A DNA stretch of 64,000 nucleotides from Marasmius tenuissimus (lineage: Eukaryota; Basidiomycota; Agaricomycetes; Agaricales; Marasmiaceae), in NCBI GenBank assembly GCA_029532415.1, contig JAQOTA010000030.1, positions 241,151 through 305,150 of the forward strand. The letters are read 5' to 3'. A program made the position numbers and the translations under genes. The notes under the pieces were generated by a model. That model saw nothing but the letters and a program-made list of their open reading frames with translations. It ran no database searches and had not been told where the DNA came from. Shown piece after piece: positions 23,379 through 34,883 of the stretch (within the stretch, counting starts at the first letter, position 1; the number at the start of each line of letters is the position of its first letter).

Positions 23379-23737
23379 CGGGTCACTAGTCTTGATGCGA
23401 CATCGAAACGGATCACAGGACTCACAAACACAATTAGGAGGGAGATTGGGAATTGGAAATCTTGTGGGAATCATTATTGCTGGATGTTGGTCGCTGGCAC
23501 TAAAAACAATGCGTCAGATAATTTTAGCGCCGGCGTGGATCTCAATGTGGAAAATGTACAACGCGGACAACACAAGGTCGATCAATGCCTCCTCCTCCTC
23601 CTCCTTGCTCTTGACCACCACCACCCACCCTTCCCAAGACTTTTTTCTTACTTTTGGTCTCGTGGCTCACGACAGCCTTTCACCATGTTTCCCTACTCAA
23701 CAACCATAACATTCTCATACCCCACCCCACCCCCCCC

Positions 23738-24262
23738 TGTTGAACATGTGAATACCATGTGATACACTTTATTGACGTGTTGTTTACGCGTCTATTATTT
23801 ATAGACTCTTTCACTATGACACTTGCACTCGTATGAAAGATCCTGTACTTACTCAGACAGACTCTGTAGTTAGTCAGTACTCACACCTTATCTCTATGGT
23901 TTATAACAAGGTTCAGCTTTGCACCCAATAGCGTTCAAAGCTGACTGAGCTTTCTCTCTAGATTACTTAGATAGAAAGCTAGTATGACTATGCCTACTTA
24001 CTCACTCTGCTCTTCGAGCACTTATGATTACTGATATGCAATATGTACCATATGCTATATTCTCACTTACCTATGTTCTATGACTTGTAGATAGACAAGG
24101 ACTCTTGTATAAAAGCTGGAGACTTTGCGTCTCAAAGCTTTAGGACAATCTACTCGATTATCACCTCTAGCAAGCATCTACAAGAACACAAGAATTCTCT
24201 TATAGTCAATATGTGAGGTTTTAGTTTCATCTCACTGTGCATTTAACTATGCTGGCTCAATA
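23738..24262 (+). repeat. Solo LTR of the Copia family, opposite orientation
   Basis: The stretch begins TGTTGAACATGTGAATACC and ends TATGCTGGCTCAATA, matching the reverse complement of the 519-bp LTRs along most of its 525 bp (TGACGTGTTGTTTACGCGTC, the Pol II box region, TCTACTCGATTATCACCTCT). It is flanked by CCCCC on both sides, which fits a 5-bp target duplication but lies in C-rich sequence. It is clearly more diverged than the two LTRs of the complete element, so this is an older copy reduced by LTR-LTR recombination. Confidence 0.8.
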
Positions 24263-25532
24263 CCCCCCCGCCCAGATGGAAAACCATACAAGGACACATC
24301 CCGAATCTGCGCGTGTTATTCTTGATCTTGTAAATGTGGGGCTACGTGTCACTCAAACAGGATCTGTGTGGAGGCTACCAGAGTCAGTGAGTGAACTCAT
24401 GTCTTTCCTGGAAGAGGTGGCAGGTGAGACTCATCTTATCTAGTGTTGGTTTTGCCTCGTATTGACCACCTTCCAGCGGAACCTCAACAGCTCAACAATA
24501 ATCACCCTCGTCCTCTTTCTAGCCCTTTTTCTCATTCTCATTCTCTTTTTCATCCTCATCCTCGCCCTCGTTGCTACTCTATGTCTGGTCCCCTTCGCGG
24601 CTGCCGTATCATTCATTGAGGTCGAACTCTCTTTTGCATCGTCTGCTATTTCTACCTCATTTAGTGTATGATTGCATAGTCTGTATTTTAGCATCATGTG
24701 ATTCAACCCAATTTCCCAGACTGCCTCTCGTATCAAGTAGCCGACAAAGCTCTCCCTGACAGGAATCGGTGCTATCGAAAGGCCCTCCGACTACTCGTAG
24801 CTCCTCGATTAAGCTTCGGATTGGAAGTGTCTTTACACTATGACCATAAGATTGCTCGCCCAGCCTCGCTTCCTGCTGGCCGTTTCGGTCGACTTTCCAC
24901 TGTCCCTGACAATGAAAGTTCCTGCGTCAAAGTGCGCAATTGCCTGCCGTACAACACTTCGAGAGTAGGCCTACCTCAAGCAGTCCGCTCCAGTCACCTC
25001 GTCAATGCCAGTCTGCGCTGAGTCGCTATTTATCAACCGTCAACACTTTCATGACATGTCACTGAATCGGGAGACTGGGTTTGATATTGTCGCGCCTATA
25101 GACTCAAACTACAGCTCCCCGGATTCCGCCAGCTCTCCCGGGCCGGGACTGGGTTGCAGCCATGCACAGTAAAAGGGGAGAAGGCGCAGGTGGTACGTGA
25201 CTCAAAAACGCTGACAGAGGTTTTTGGCCCGCCACTCAAAACGCCTCTTCATCTCTGACTTAAACCTCAGCATCTGATACCGATGACGAACGTTCGACCT
25301 CGGCTGATTCAGAACATACTAGAGCGTTCCATCCCGATTATGCACTAGGTTCGTTGCCGTCGAAGTAAAGATCAGAGAGGTGGAGCTCTTCAGAGCCACC
25401 GTGACATCGCAGAGCGATCAACCCTTAGCATCAACTCAGAGGCAACGACCAGGGCTATGTGATGCAGAAAGCCGCTAGTGTCAGCTCGGTTTCTTTCTCT
25501 TCTTTGTAAAGTACTGTACTGACCCCGTGCCA
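24263..25532. other. No confident gene; pyrimidine-rich tract
   Basis: At 24500-24575 a (CTCATT/CTCATC)-type low-complexity tract encodes a hydrophobic string on one strand and an Arg/Met string on the other; neither is likely a protein. The rest shows no family. Confidence 0.4.
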
Positions 25533-25874
25533 CTACTCGGGCATGTGTAGGCGCAGTCCGACTCGCAAATGAGGATAAAGGATGTGATAATCTCTCGGCG
25601 GGAGAAATCGGCCGTTGGTACATGCTAGTCCATGCACGGAGGTTGATGAACGTTGATCGGTGATATGGATATGTTGTCCAACTTCACGCCCGTTTCTACG
25701 GACTCCACCTCCTAAGGTTTGCACCGTGTCGTCTACATTTCCGTCAACCGTACGACCAGCTTTGGTGATGGGTTCCGCTGACTTGGGTGACGAAGGCTGC
25801 ACAAGGGGCGAAGTTGTGTTCTGTGGGCTCTCCTGCTTTGGCTTTGACTCTGGCTTCGAGATCACTCCAGGCAT
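25533..25874 (-). CDS. Possible small hypothetical protein
   Basis: A 113-codon frame beginning MPGVISKPESKPKQESPQ. It is polar and Pro/Ser/Lys-rich, followed by a small-residue stretch (GRTVDGNVDDTVQTLGGGVR). No domain, signal or splice support is visible, and an overlapping frame on the same strand is equally open. It may be noise; listed because the composition is protein-like over its first 60 residues. Confidence 0.2.
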   Translation of the reverse strand: MPGVISKPESKPKQESPQNTTSPLVQPSSPKSAEPITKAGRTVDGNVDDTVQTLGGGVRRNGREVGQHIHITDQRSSTSVHGLACTNGRFLPPRDYHILYPHLRVGLRLHMPE

Positions 25875-26872
25875 TTACGATATCATGATAAGGTAGCTCA
25901 ACGTGATGTTACATTGCTCACGGAGCCACTGGTGCCTCCATGCCTTTGTTGGCTCGTAGTGAATGGGGAGAGAGTTGGAGACCCGACACATGGGCCGGTA
26001 CAATTACTACTTCTGTCGCTCTGGTTCAGCTAGAAATTACCATCATCCAATCTCGACGGAACTCACCTACCCATTGTAGCCCTAGCTTCCTCGACCACCC
26101 CCCCCCCTGTGAAGGAATATTCGTGCCAAAGAGCTCGACGGCAACAAGGGATCGCCCCATAAGGCGAAATTCATGTCTTCTGTTCCTGAGCGCAAGTCCG
26201 TCTAATCAATACGAATGCGCACTGTGAGACTCGGTTCAAAGGTCAAAGCGTGAAGGCGGGAATGCTTGGCACTGATGGAGGCAGCGGGCCGACTGAGAAC
26301 CCTGCCGGACGTTGAATGACTCATGCATCCTTCAAACTGTGGTCTCTACGAGACAGTGACACCTGTACCTCGGGCTCCGCCTCCAGTCAGACCACTCCTT
26401 ACTACTATCGAGAAGCTCGAACGATGTCCGAGGAGCAGTTCGGGTCATTAATCACCGTCAAGGTTGCAAACGAGCCATAGGACTGTAGAGATCGAGAGGC
26501 TGGCAGCCGTGAAGATAGAGGTAACATGAAACTGTGCAATGGACCGGTAGGTAACTATTTCCTCCATGTCTCGTTATGCTTGCCTTGACGTGTGAACGAC
26601 CTTGTCCAGAAGCATTGATTCCTCTCAACTCCTTCGCGACAAGGGCTGTTCGATGTATATGAACGCGCAACAATCAGCTCGTAAGGTTCTGTCATTCGGG
26701 GCCCTCAGGCCTGACCGGCTCAGGTTCAGTGTCTATAGCGGGACACGCTGAAATAGTTAAATGTGAAGTGATCGCTTCACCTTCTGCCTTCACTCACACC
26801 TCTTTCACATCCGATAATCCCCCCGACTTTTTCAACACCAACAGCCGGCGTCATTAAGAGTACTAGCCCTTC
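25875..26872. other. No gene seen; upstream region of the next gene
   Basis: Only short unrelated frames. The last 120 bases, pyrimidine-rich with CACC runs, probably form the promoter and leader of the gene starting at 26873. Confidence 0.4.
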
Positions 26873-27756
26873 ATGTTTTGGAAGTCCAAGCGCTCTAAGT
26901 CTTCCTATAACACATCTTCGGATGCTTATTATCCGAACATGATTAAGTACGAGGACGACTCGGACACCCGTGGCTATACCACGCATACAAGTTCTTCGCC
27001 GTACGGATCTTATGCGCCAGCAACTCCTCCACCCAACCGCACGATTCCTATGACTGGAAGCCCAGGATACTATGGCAGATCAGCCTCCTCGACTCCTCCG
27101 GCTATTAGGTCTTGGTCGTCCGGCGCTACTACTCCATCCCAGTCTCCCGGAGGAGTAATCATTCAGGCAACCTCGACCCCAATCATAGGAGTAGTCCATC
27201 CAGGAAGTCGTGTTCCAGCATACGTTGTATACCACGGTGCTAATAATAAGCATGGTGTCTTCTTTTCCTGGTAAGAATTTCAATCGATTGTATGCTGTCG
27301 CCGCCTTGAATAACCAGGATACATGTAGGGGACCCCGCCAAGACCAGAATGTCCCTTATGCAGCCGCCATCGCGTCAGGGATCAACGATGCCGTCTTCAA
27401 GGGATTTCGGGATACGAACATGGCTCAGCGGTACTATCAGGAAGCCCTCGACACTGGCGTCATCGATATCCTGAACACAGCGAGATTATCGTCCGAGGAA
27501 TGCTACATAGTCACCCGAGGGGTGCAGCCGGGGGTGTATTTTCAACGGTATGAATTGAACTACTGAATGATATGATGCACCCTCCTAAACCAAAACTTTT
27601 AGTGGATACATGATGAAGTACGGCCTTCAATGGCGTGGTGGGGAGGTGACTGTGATGGTCGGGACACCCGCCGCTGCCAAGGAGCTCTTCAGAACATGGG
27701 AACGCCAAGGCCTAGTCGAGATAGTGCAGTCTGACATTGAAGAGGTCGATATCTAG
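26873..27756 (+). CDS. Viroplasmin/RNase H1 N-terminal-like domain protein
   Basis: Three exons (26873-27270, 27329-27547, 27603-27756) keep frame and give 256 residues. Residues 1-100 are low-complexity, rich in Ser, Thr, Pro and Tyr. From about residue 115 the pattern is that of the caulimovirus viroplasmin / RNase H1 N-terminal fold: YVVYHGANNKHGVFFSW, a loop, GINDAVFKGFRDTNMAQRYY and ALDTGVIDIL. A second, weaker copy follows (CYIVTRGVQPGVYFQ ... EVTVMVGTPAAAKELFRTWE). Both introns fall inside the repeats. In RNase H1 this small fold binds RNA-DNA hybrids; mushroom genomes carry many stand-alone copies of unknown role. No RNase H catalytic domain is present. The family assignment rests on pattern only. 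Confidence 0.65.
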
Positions 27757-30199
27757 TTTGCGCCATAACAACCATTCTTACTTCCCTGATGCCTGCTATG
27801 TACAAATTCGTTTTACTACGTTCTAAATGTTATTTATAGCCCTATATTAGCCAAGGAATACGTTGTCTTTTGAGTTCCCTTCTGGTAGATTTACCTCGCT
27901 CATTCGATTATCTCTGACTAGGTCATACGAGGGACGACTCCAGGCAAACATCCTGCCTTGGCTGCCTTCTTGTTTGTTTTTTTTTTTTTTTGTTTTTTTT
28001 TCCTTCCGGGGAGTAAGGGACTTTATCTCCCTGCGAAGCCTCTCAGCGTTAATAGAGGCGCAGTAACTGCCTTCTTATTCGATACCATCAAGGTTGTTTC
28101 TCTCACTGCTGCTTGCACGGCTTACCCACTTTCTCGAGCTCAAATCTGCTCTCCAGCTTGTTCGCGTGTCCTGAGTGCCTCTCACACAGGTACAAATCCC
28201 CAGTTGCGGCTAAGATTGCGAAGACCATCTATCAATGCATCAAGCTAACATATCCAGTAAATCCTATACACTAGAGACCACCGAAGGGGGAAAACCCGTT
28301 CAGCTTACTGCTGGCTTCATGCTCCACGGAATCCTCGACGGTATCCTTGATATCACCAAGGGAAGTACGAGGTAGAGTATGGTAGGACAGGATAGCCAAG
28401 CTTGTGGCCCAAGTTGGGGGTAACAGAGTACTTATCACGGCTGATCGTTATTTGCTGCCTCCATACGAGTATACGAGGAACCTATAAAGACGGACGGGTT
28501 TAAAGTCAGCTCGTTCTTATTCAGGTTGTGTAAGACCAAGTACCTCAACAATCTGCTATACACTAATAGGGGATCAGCGCTTGTGGCAGTCAAAGAATCG
28601 ATTGGAGAGGAGGTGATGGTGTTAGCGGGTCCGATGATGGATCCACAGTCACCGAATGAGTCAAAGTTCTCCCGGGAAAGGCCGATGCCCGAAATTCCGA
28701 AAAGGGTGACTCAGCACGCGGTCTTCTTCAACCTATCTTTTTTCATCGCACCAATTTCATTCACCTCTGTCTAGCGTAGCCTCATGCTACTATCATTCTC
28801 AATTCTGGAAACTCCCGTCTACCACTACTGCTATTCATTGTTGGGAATCAAGCCTCAAGCTTCAAGGTGGGCTTGTTTGATACGACACGACACAACTGGC
28901 GCTTCATCTCGACGAGTTCCAGCACGATGGACGTATAGAGAATGGAGAGATCTTGGTGAATAGAGAATATGCGAGCGTCCATCGATGACAATTATCGCGG
29001 GGAACAGATCAACACCTTGCTGCTGGCCTGCTAGCAATCAGCCTGTTTCTGCTGGTATAGGCCGATTGAGGTTGGATTAAGTTGAAGCTATCTTAGAGAG
29101 GCAGTTATCCGGGGAACCATATCAAAGGTGCGTTATGCAATACCCACCACATTCTCAGAGTCTTTTTCTCTGACATACAGAGTGATTTCTAGGTGCGGTG
29201 GTAGAAGATAGATGAAGTCACTTATTGCGTTTACGCTTGACAATTACCATCGAGAACTGAAGGAAAATGTCGCCTCGGGGTTGCAAGAACTGTCCTTCCA
29301 TGCCCGATATACAGGAAGCGGCTAGAAGTTTGCCCATCGGCCATTCGAATTCTGGCAATCTCTTGTAGTCACGCCAGATTTCCTGACGATGTCTCGCCAG
29401 TTAGTCGCCGCTATGACAATACGCCGCGCTATGGCCATCATAGTGAGGCGTCTCCAGCTACCGTGTCACGAATTCATTCGGCTGATCATGGAGAAACAAC
29501 CCAGCAGTGGTTACCTAGAAGCTACACGTCAACATCATTGAGTACGCCGCTGACAACTCCGATGGCGGAAGCTTTTATCTCCTTGTTTACTGCCAAACTC
29601 GAAGCGTCAGACCTGCTCAGCTTGGATTGGAATCTATCGTGTCGATTATATTGGCTATTATTATTACGACTGGTTTCTTGGCTCCCCTTGCACCATGTAT
29701 GAGTACGATTACGGTTCGTGTTTCATCGGTGCATATATTGGATACTGATTTGGCCATGACTCTCAATACCGACGTTCGCGTTTGTGTTCCGAACCCTGTC
29801 ATGCGGTTACCGTGTATTCCGCTGCCGAGGTTTACTGCCGATTCCTTCTTGAAGCCCAAAGGTTCGCAGACCACCTATGGGCCTAGGGGGCACGCTCACA
29901 TACACATACCATCCTTTCGATCCCTTGTGCGAATCTCTGCGCCCTAGATCACTTCATGTCTAGTACAATGTACACCTGTCCGAGAGCATTGCGTTTCGTC
30001 TAATCAAAAATGGACGTCTTGGCCGGTGCTGGGACTTCACGAGGAAAACGGATCTGCGGACAAGCTCAAGATATCTTTGCATACACAAGTCTGAACGATT
30101 GATTGCCCCCTTGGCCGTCCCATTCGACATCCTTCAGTGCTATTGATCGAGTGGTGCGACCCAAAATTTACGCTCGTTTCAGTGCGGATCTACGTTGAT
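27757..30199. other. Gene-poor stretch of 2.4 kb
   Basis: A poly-T tract lies at 27978-28010. A short protein-like run (plus strand near 28260, KSYTLETTEGGKPVQLTAGF) ends in a stop and is not supported by neighbours. A hydrophobic run near 29625-29700 (IVSIILAIIITTGFLAPLAP) may be chance. Nothing I would call a gene. Confidence 0.35.
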
Positions 30200-31266
30200 C
30201 TAAGGACGTGACTCATCAGTTCTGCAATGTGATATGAAGGTCAAACAGGGGAAGACTTACCTATCGTCTTGCTCCCTCATGTCAAAACGCCTCTTCCCAA
30301 GACCATCCAGAGCCTTTTGCGCGAGATCATTCCGTTTTTTTAGATGCCTCACCAACTTCTGTGAACTGGCCCTCCGCGAGGTAATCAGGTCTTGTACCAA
30401 CTTCGTCATATCGTATATCCGCCAGTTTAGGTTATTCAGCTTAGAGACCTACGAAAAGTCTCGCTCGATCACAATAAGTGCAAGCAATGTTGGACTTATT
30501 GTAGCCCAGAACTCCTGATACGCAGCTCCCAGCTCTTGGGCGTGATCGTCTTGCCGCTCCTTCTGCTCATCGTCTTCCTCCTCCTCTTCCTTCTTTTGCT
30601 TCGTAGGTGATAGTGGGTTCGTCATCATCAACGAACATTTGGTCTTATCATTTCGATACTCCACGCACGACCCTCGAGTACTTCCAACTTGTGCTAAGCA
30701 CGTCAAGTTCTGCGCTGTGCACCTAACGCACGCTGGAGTACAAAATCAGAGGGAGTAGTATGCTTCAACGAGGTCAATGTCTCTCACGATCCTCAACTTC
30801 CATTCCCCTCACAGCGAACAACCCGTCTAGTGTCTATAAGATTGACATGAGTAATAGTATAAGCAGGAGCAAGGTGGCAGATCAACAAAAGAAATTGGAT
30901 TGGTACGTACCATTTCATTCAATGTCGATAGTTCGTCCTCAACCTCGGAACTGTCGAGTTCGTCGACTTGATTGTCCGTATCTGTTTCCGTGACGGGTTG
31001 TTCCTCCTCCTGGAACTTCTTGCGCTCTCGCTCCCCAGTGTGAAGCTGTTCTTGCCTCGGTTCGCAAGCAGGTGGGACTGGTGACTTGAAATGTCTCGGC
31101 GTAGTAGCACCCCTGTAGCGTCCGCAGGGCAAGTGCGTTGTGGCGTCGATAGCAGAGAAAAAAGGGAGAGATTGGCGACTCACGACTCCATGTAATCAGA
31201 CCCTGGCATTGAGTTTTCGGTCTCATTCTCTTCGCCTGTGTCGAGGACTTTCCAGAATGAGCCCAT
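30200..31266 (-). CDS. Cys-cluster protein with acidic and coiled-coil parts
   Basis: Exons 31266-31184, 31112-30911, 30833-30788 and 30732 onward join in frame. The protein starts MGSFWKVLDTGEENETENSM and has an acidic middle (TDTDNQVDELDSSEVEDELS). A Cys cluster follows, CVRCTAQNLTCLAQ then GSCVEYRNDKTKCS, made by splicing three exons, and after it a Lys/Glu-rich stretch. A TAG at 30451-30449 ends it at 204 residues. The same frame continues past the TAG for about 60 codons of helix-forming, coiled-coil-like sequence (RIYDMTKLVQDLITSRR), a GTAAGT donor and a plausible last exon ending at 30200. The Cys spacing resembles small zinc clusters common in basidiomycete proteins of unknown function. 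Whether the TAG is the true end or a disabling mutation is open. Confidence 0.55.
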
Positions 31267-32535
31267 GATGAAAAAAGAGACGTGCACGATTGATAGTTGG
31301 TAGGTAGTGGTTGAAGAAAAAAGACGGTACTGAATTTCCAATGAATTTGTCACGTCCAGACTGCGGTTCCCAAAGCTTCCTGAGTAGAGATCTCTGACCG
31401 TATTGCAACGTGGGGCCCCAATACAGTTTTTCAACTGAATCAAAATGGGTAAGGGAATCCCTGGAGAATCCCATCTCCCGAACTGGCTGATGTCTTCAAT
31501 AACCAAACGTTCGTCTAACCGACTGTGTAGTGGTGACAACTGTAGGGTTTGAGTGAACGGACTGGACAGTTCCGTCGAGTTCGTTATCAGAACAAACAAG
31601 AATCGAAATGGAGAAGAACGAGAGGAAGACCAGGAGACTCAGTCTTAGGAATGGTTCACACTCCCTTCAATTGAACTCGAAGCGGGTTTACGGGTATACT
31701 CGAATTTCAGCCAAACCCGCGTGGACATCCCTAATGTACGGCTGTGCCTCTCGAGGATGCTTTAATTGTTCTATCTTGCCACTCTCCGGAGTCCGCGACA
31801 CCGACTCCTCGTCAGACTTGAAGCTTGAATGATAATGGCAAGTGATGGTCCTCAAGAACCAAACAATAGCTGCAATGGAAGATTGACAATCCCACGAGAC
31901 AGTCAATCACAAAGGGAACTCAGCAAGCAAAATCCCTTCAAGAGTCTACCAGCGGCAACTCAGTGCGACCGAAAAGGAACAGGATCACTTCTCGCGCTGA
32001 GTAGGGCGTTGGATTTAGTGCCGCCTCGTCGCCTGGTTATAGATCTCATGATCTCCGTCGTTCTGGAGAAAAGGTATGTGTGTCGATTCGCTCTTGCATC
32101 ATCTAGAACTCGAGCCAAAGTTGGACGTTCGAGGTAGGACGTGATTCTCGAAAGTTGTCCCTGATTGAGCCACGTCGAAGTCAGATGGCGGCAAATTCCG
32201 CTTCTGGATCTGGAACATCGAGAGTCAAGACTGGTTGTGGGGTCAGGTACCATGAGCAAATGAGTTGTATTAGACGATAAACGATAAGGACTCAAAATGT
32301 AAACCTAGTGTAATGGAGCGTCTGCGAAGCGAGATTCGGCATTCATCATTTGGGGCTTCAAGATCGATATCATGAAAATAGGTACTGTGGTCAAGCGAAA
32401 ATCTGCAGTCAATAGCGGATATTTGAAAACAGTGGAGGCGGGGCGCGGTAATTAGGCCAAGTACGAACATTAAACATCCGTATCCTGGTCCGTCCCTGGC
32501 TCAGGTATACCAAGGCTTACCTACGAGTTGTGTTG
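31267..32535. other. No confident gene
   Basis: Overlapping frames on both strands (31829-32137 plus, 31960-32295 minus, 32270-32470 minus) show no domain. The first 300 bases are the upstream region of the minus-strand gene ending at 31266. Confidence 0.4.
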
Positions 32536-33613
32536 TCAGTGTGTCGGATCAGATATTGAGAGTAATGATGGGCTCACCCCTCGAGCCAGTGTCTCAACCT
32601 CTCCTTTTACAATCTGCAGTACGTGTCGAATCATATCCCCACACCCCGTCGTCCGACAGTGTCCACAGAGAATGGGTCCTCCCAGGGCACTCGTAAACAA
32701 ATCACCAACTCCATGCTCGTCGAGGGAGTTAATCGCAAGCGGGCGGTCCTTGAACCGTTTTTCGCGAAGATAGTCAAACATATCCCTCAAATCGCTCATT
32801 GCGAACCCAACTCGACCACTGGGATAAGTCGACGAGCAGGTATATAGCACCTCGGATGCTTCTTTCCACCAATCGAGGGGATGATCGTTGATCGCATTAC
32901 GAACTCGCTGAGTATAGTTGAGGATTTTGGCATATAGGGAGGCGGGGAAGGGAGGCTCGAGATCCATTTCGGGATAGTGTGCATACAGATCGCACAAATC
33001 CATCTTTGGTATGTGCGCAACTACGTCCTTCAAAACGGAGCTGGGAAGAACTTGTCTGATCCGGTAGGTTGCGATAAAGATGCGTAAAGGGGAACCCAAA
33101 GAAGGGCGCTGAGCGAGTGATACAATCTCCCAGGGAGTGTTTTCGAGGCCATATTGAACGATCGCGACGAGGACTGGCCCAAGGTCTTCGGGAGGAGTAT
33201 AATCGGATGGCGGAAAAAGAGGGATAGATGCGGCGCAGAGTGTTTGAGAAGACAACATGGTCCTCTTCAATTGGTATGATTGGTACACCAGGACCTGAGT
33301 TCGTCAAACGGCTCGCGCTAACGTCAAAGACCGTGCGTGGAGAACGAGGAGGGACTAATGCTGGAGCTAACCAGGAGAGGAGGGTGTAGAGAAAGCGATA
33401 GATTGTGGGGTCAGATGTAGGGCCCATTGCCTCGTTGAATCTGACTCTGAAATAGGACGACTGGAAGACGAGGGTCCTCCTATCCACCAGAATCACGAAG
33501 TCGTCGGAAGTGAGTGCAGCACCGTCCGAAGATGGATCGTTGAACGGGCTTTCAGTGATCAACTTGTATGGTAGTTCAAGGAAGGAGTTGGGTGGGGAGA
33601 CTGGTGAAGACAT
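32536..33613 (-). pseudogene. BTB/POZ protein gene with one frameshift
   Basis: From the ATG at 33613 the frame reads a BTB-like start: SSDGAALTSDDFVILVDRR, TLVFQSSYFRVRFNEAM, then IPIEEDHVVFSNTLRRIYPS. At the TTTTT run (33218-33214) the frame must shift by one base to continue with PPSDYTPPEDLGPVLVAI and then about 200 residues of helical sequence, typical of the C-terminal half of mushroom BTB proteins, with a Cys/His-rich end (ILCGHCRTTGCGDMIRHV). Removing one T in the run would make the gene whole, so this is either a sequencing or assembly error in a homopolymer or a recent mutation. Between the two BTB halves (33420-33290) the frame is open but unlike BTB; an unspliced intron is possible there. 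Confidence 0.65.
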
Positions 33614-33664
33614 GAAGAGCCTGAATGCGATCGTATTTGTGGGGAAGTTTGCTGACGATTCCAT

Positions 33665-34883
33665 TTATCCAGTAAACGGAGGTGTCACTGCATCCTTTGT
33701 CTCTGTACCCTTTGAAGGAGGCAATGGAGCTTTTAAGTTTAATGTCTGCGGTTTTGAGGCTGATTGTAACGTACCAAAGGGGCATTGCAACTTATCGTGA
33801 GCGACTATCATCCTCAGTCCTCAGGCCCAGGTCCGACTCCCTTTCAGATGCCTTTGTCGCATTCACCACTGTCACGAGATTCCGGCTTCCTCTAGTGTAC
33901 GATCTCCCCATCTCTTTTTAGTCACTACTGCGTGCCAGTCTTACTCTTGCCCTCTTCCAAAAACCAAAGCCTGACACGGTCTCCGAACGCTTGCCGCTTT
34001 TTGACTACCCCCTTCCAACCCTCTTCCAACGGAGATTTTCTCTTTTTCGTATTTGAAGGGCTTTAGGACAGTGTATCTGAAGAGGCGATGTAAAAGACCT
34101 ATTTTCATCAGGGAAGAGAGCTCGAGTAGTGAAATTTGTGAGCATACCTTTTGCAGATGTTTCTTCTTGAGCTTGAATCTTCAGGGAAAGTGTCGGAAGA
34201 TAAGCAATGTCGGCAATCGCCGAGGGCCAATTGAGTTTGACCGTTCCCGAACTCCGGCCTGCTTCCCTGACCTACAACTTCGATGACCTCAGGATTACTG
34301 TGGTACCAGTGATGATGGAAATTATCCTCTAACTCAGATACCAAGTCTCTATGAATACTATGAATATTCGCCACTCAGTTCAAAATGCGATCCGAGAGTA
34401 AGCTCATTTCACCCTTCTACGTATCAATGTGGACTCCCATCCTCAGTGAGTGGTCATTGGTTCCTGAGTGTCCTTCCTCGTAGCAACATTATCAAACGAA
34501 GCCGATCTTCGGTTTTGGGGTTCGAAACGCGGGACCACATCACAGTGTTTTCCGCCGGCTGAATGGGATACATATATAGATGGATTCAACCTGATTCAAC
34601 GCCGAGGGCTTCGGGGAAAAGGCGTCCGGAAAGATAGCCCCGAATACTACAAAACATGTGCTACCAAGTACAGATTCCATTCGACCACCTTTCCGATAGG
34701 CACTAGTCCCTCCCGACGCCTGGGCACCAACATCGCAGGTCCTTGCTCACGTTGCATACGGAGCTAACCAGTGTGGTGAGATCAATCTCTATTTATTTCC
34801 CTTCCAAAGATTTATAACGCTCGCAGCCTTCTCCCGACCATCACTTCTGATTCCAATTCTCGCATCACTGAACAAACAGCGAT
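33665..34883. other. No recognisable gene
   Basis: Short frames without domains. The pyrimidine-rich stretch ending near 34880 is probably the leader of the prenyltransferase gene. Confidence 0.4.

Noticed and set aside
24462..24671. Hydrophobic membrane peptide
   Set aside because: The Leu/Ile string is produced by a repetitive CTCATT-type tract; the opposite strand is equally open.
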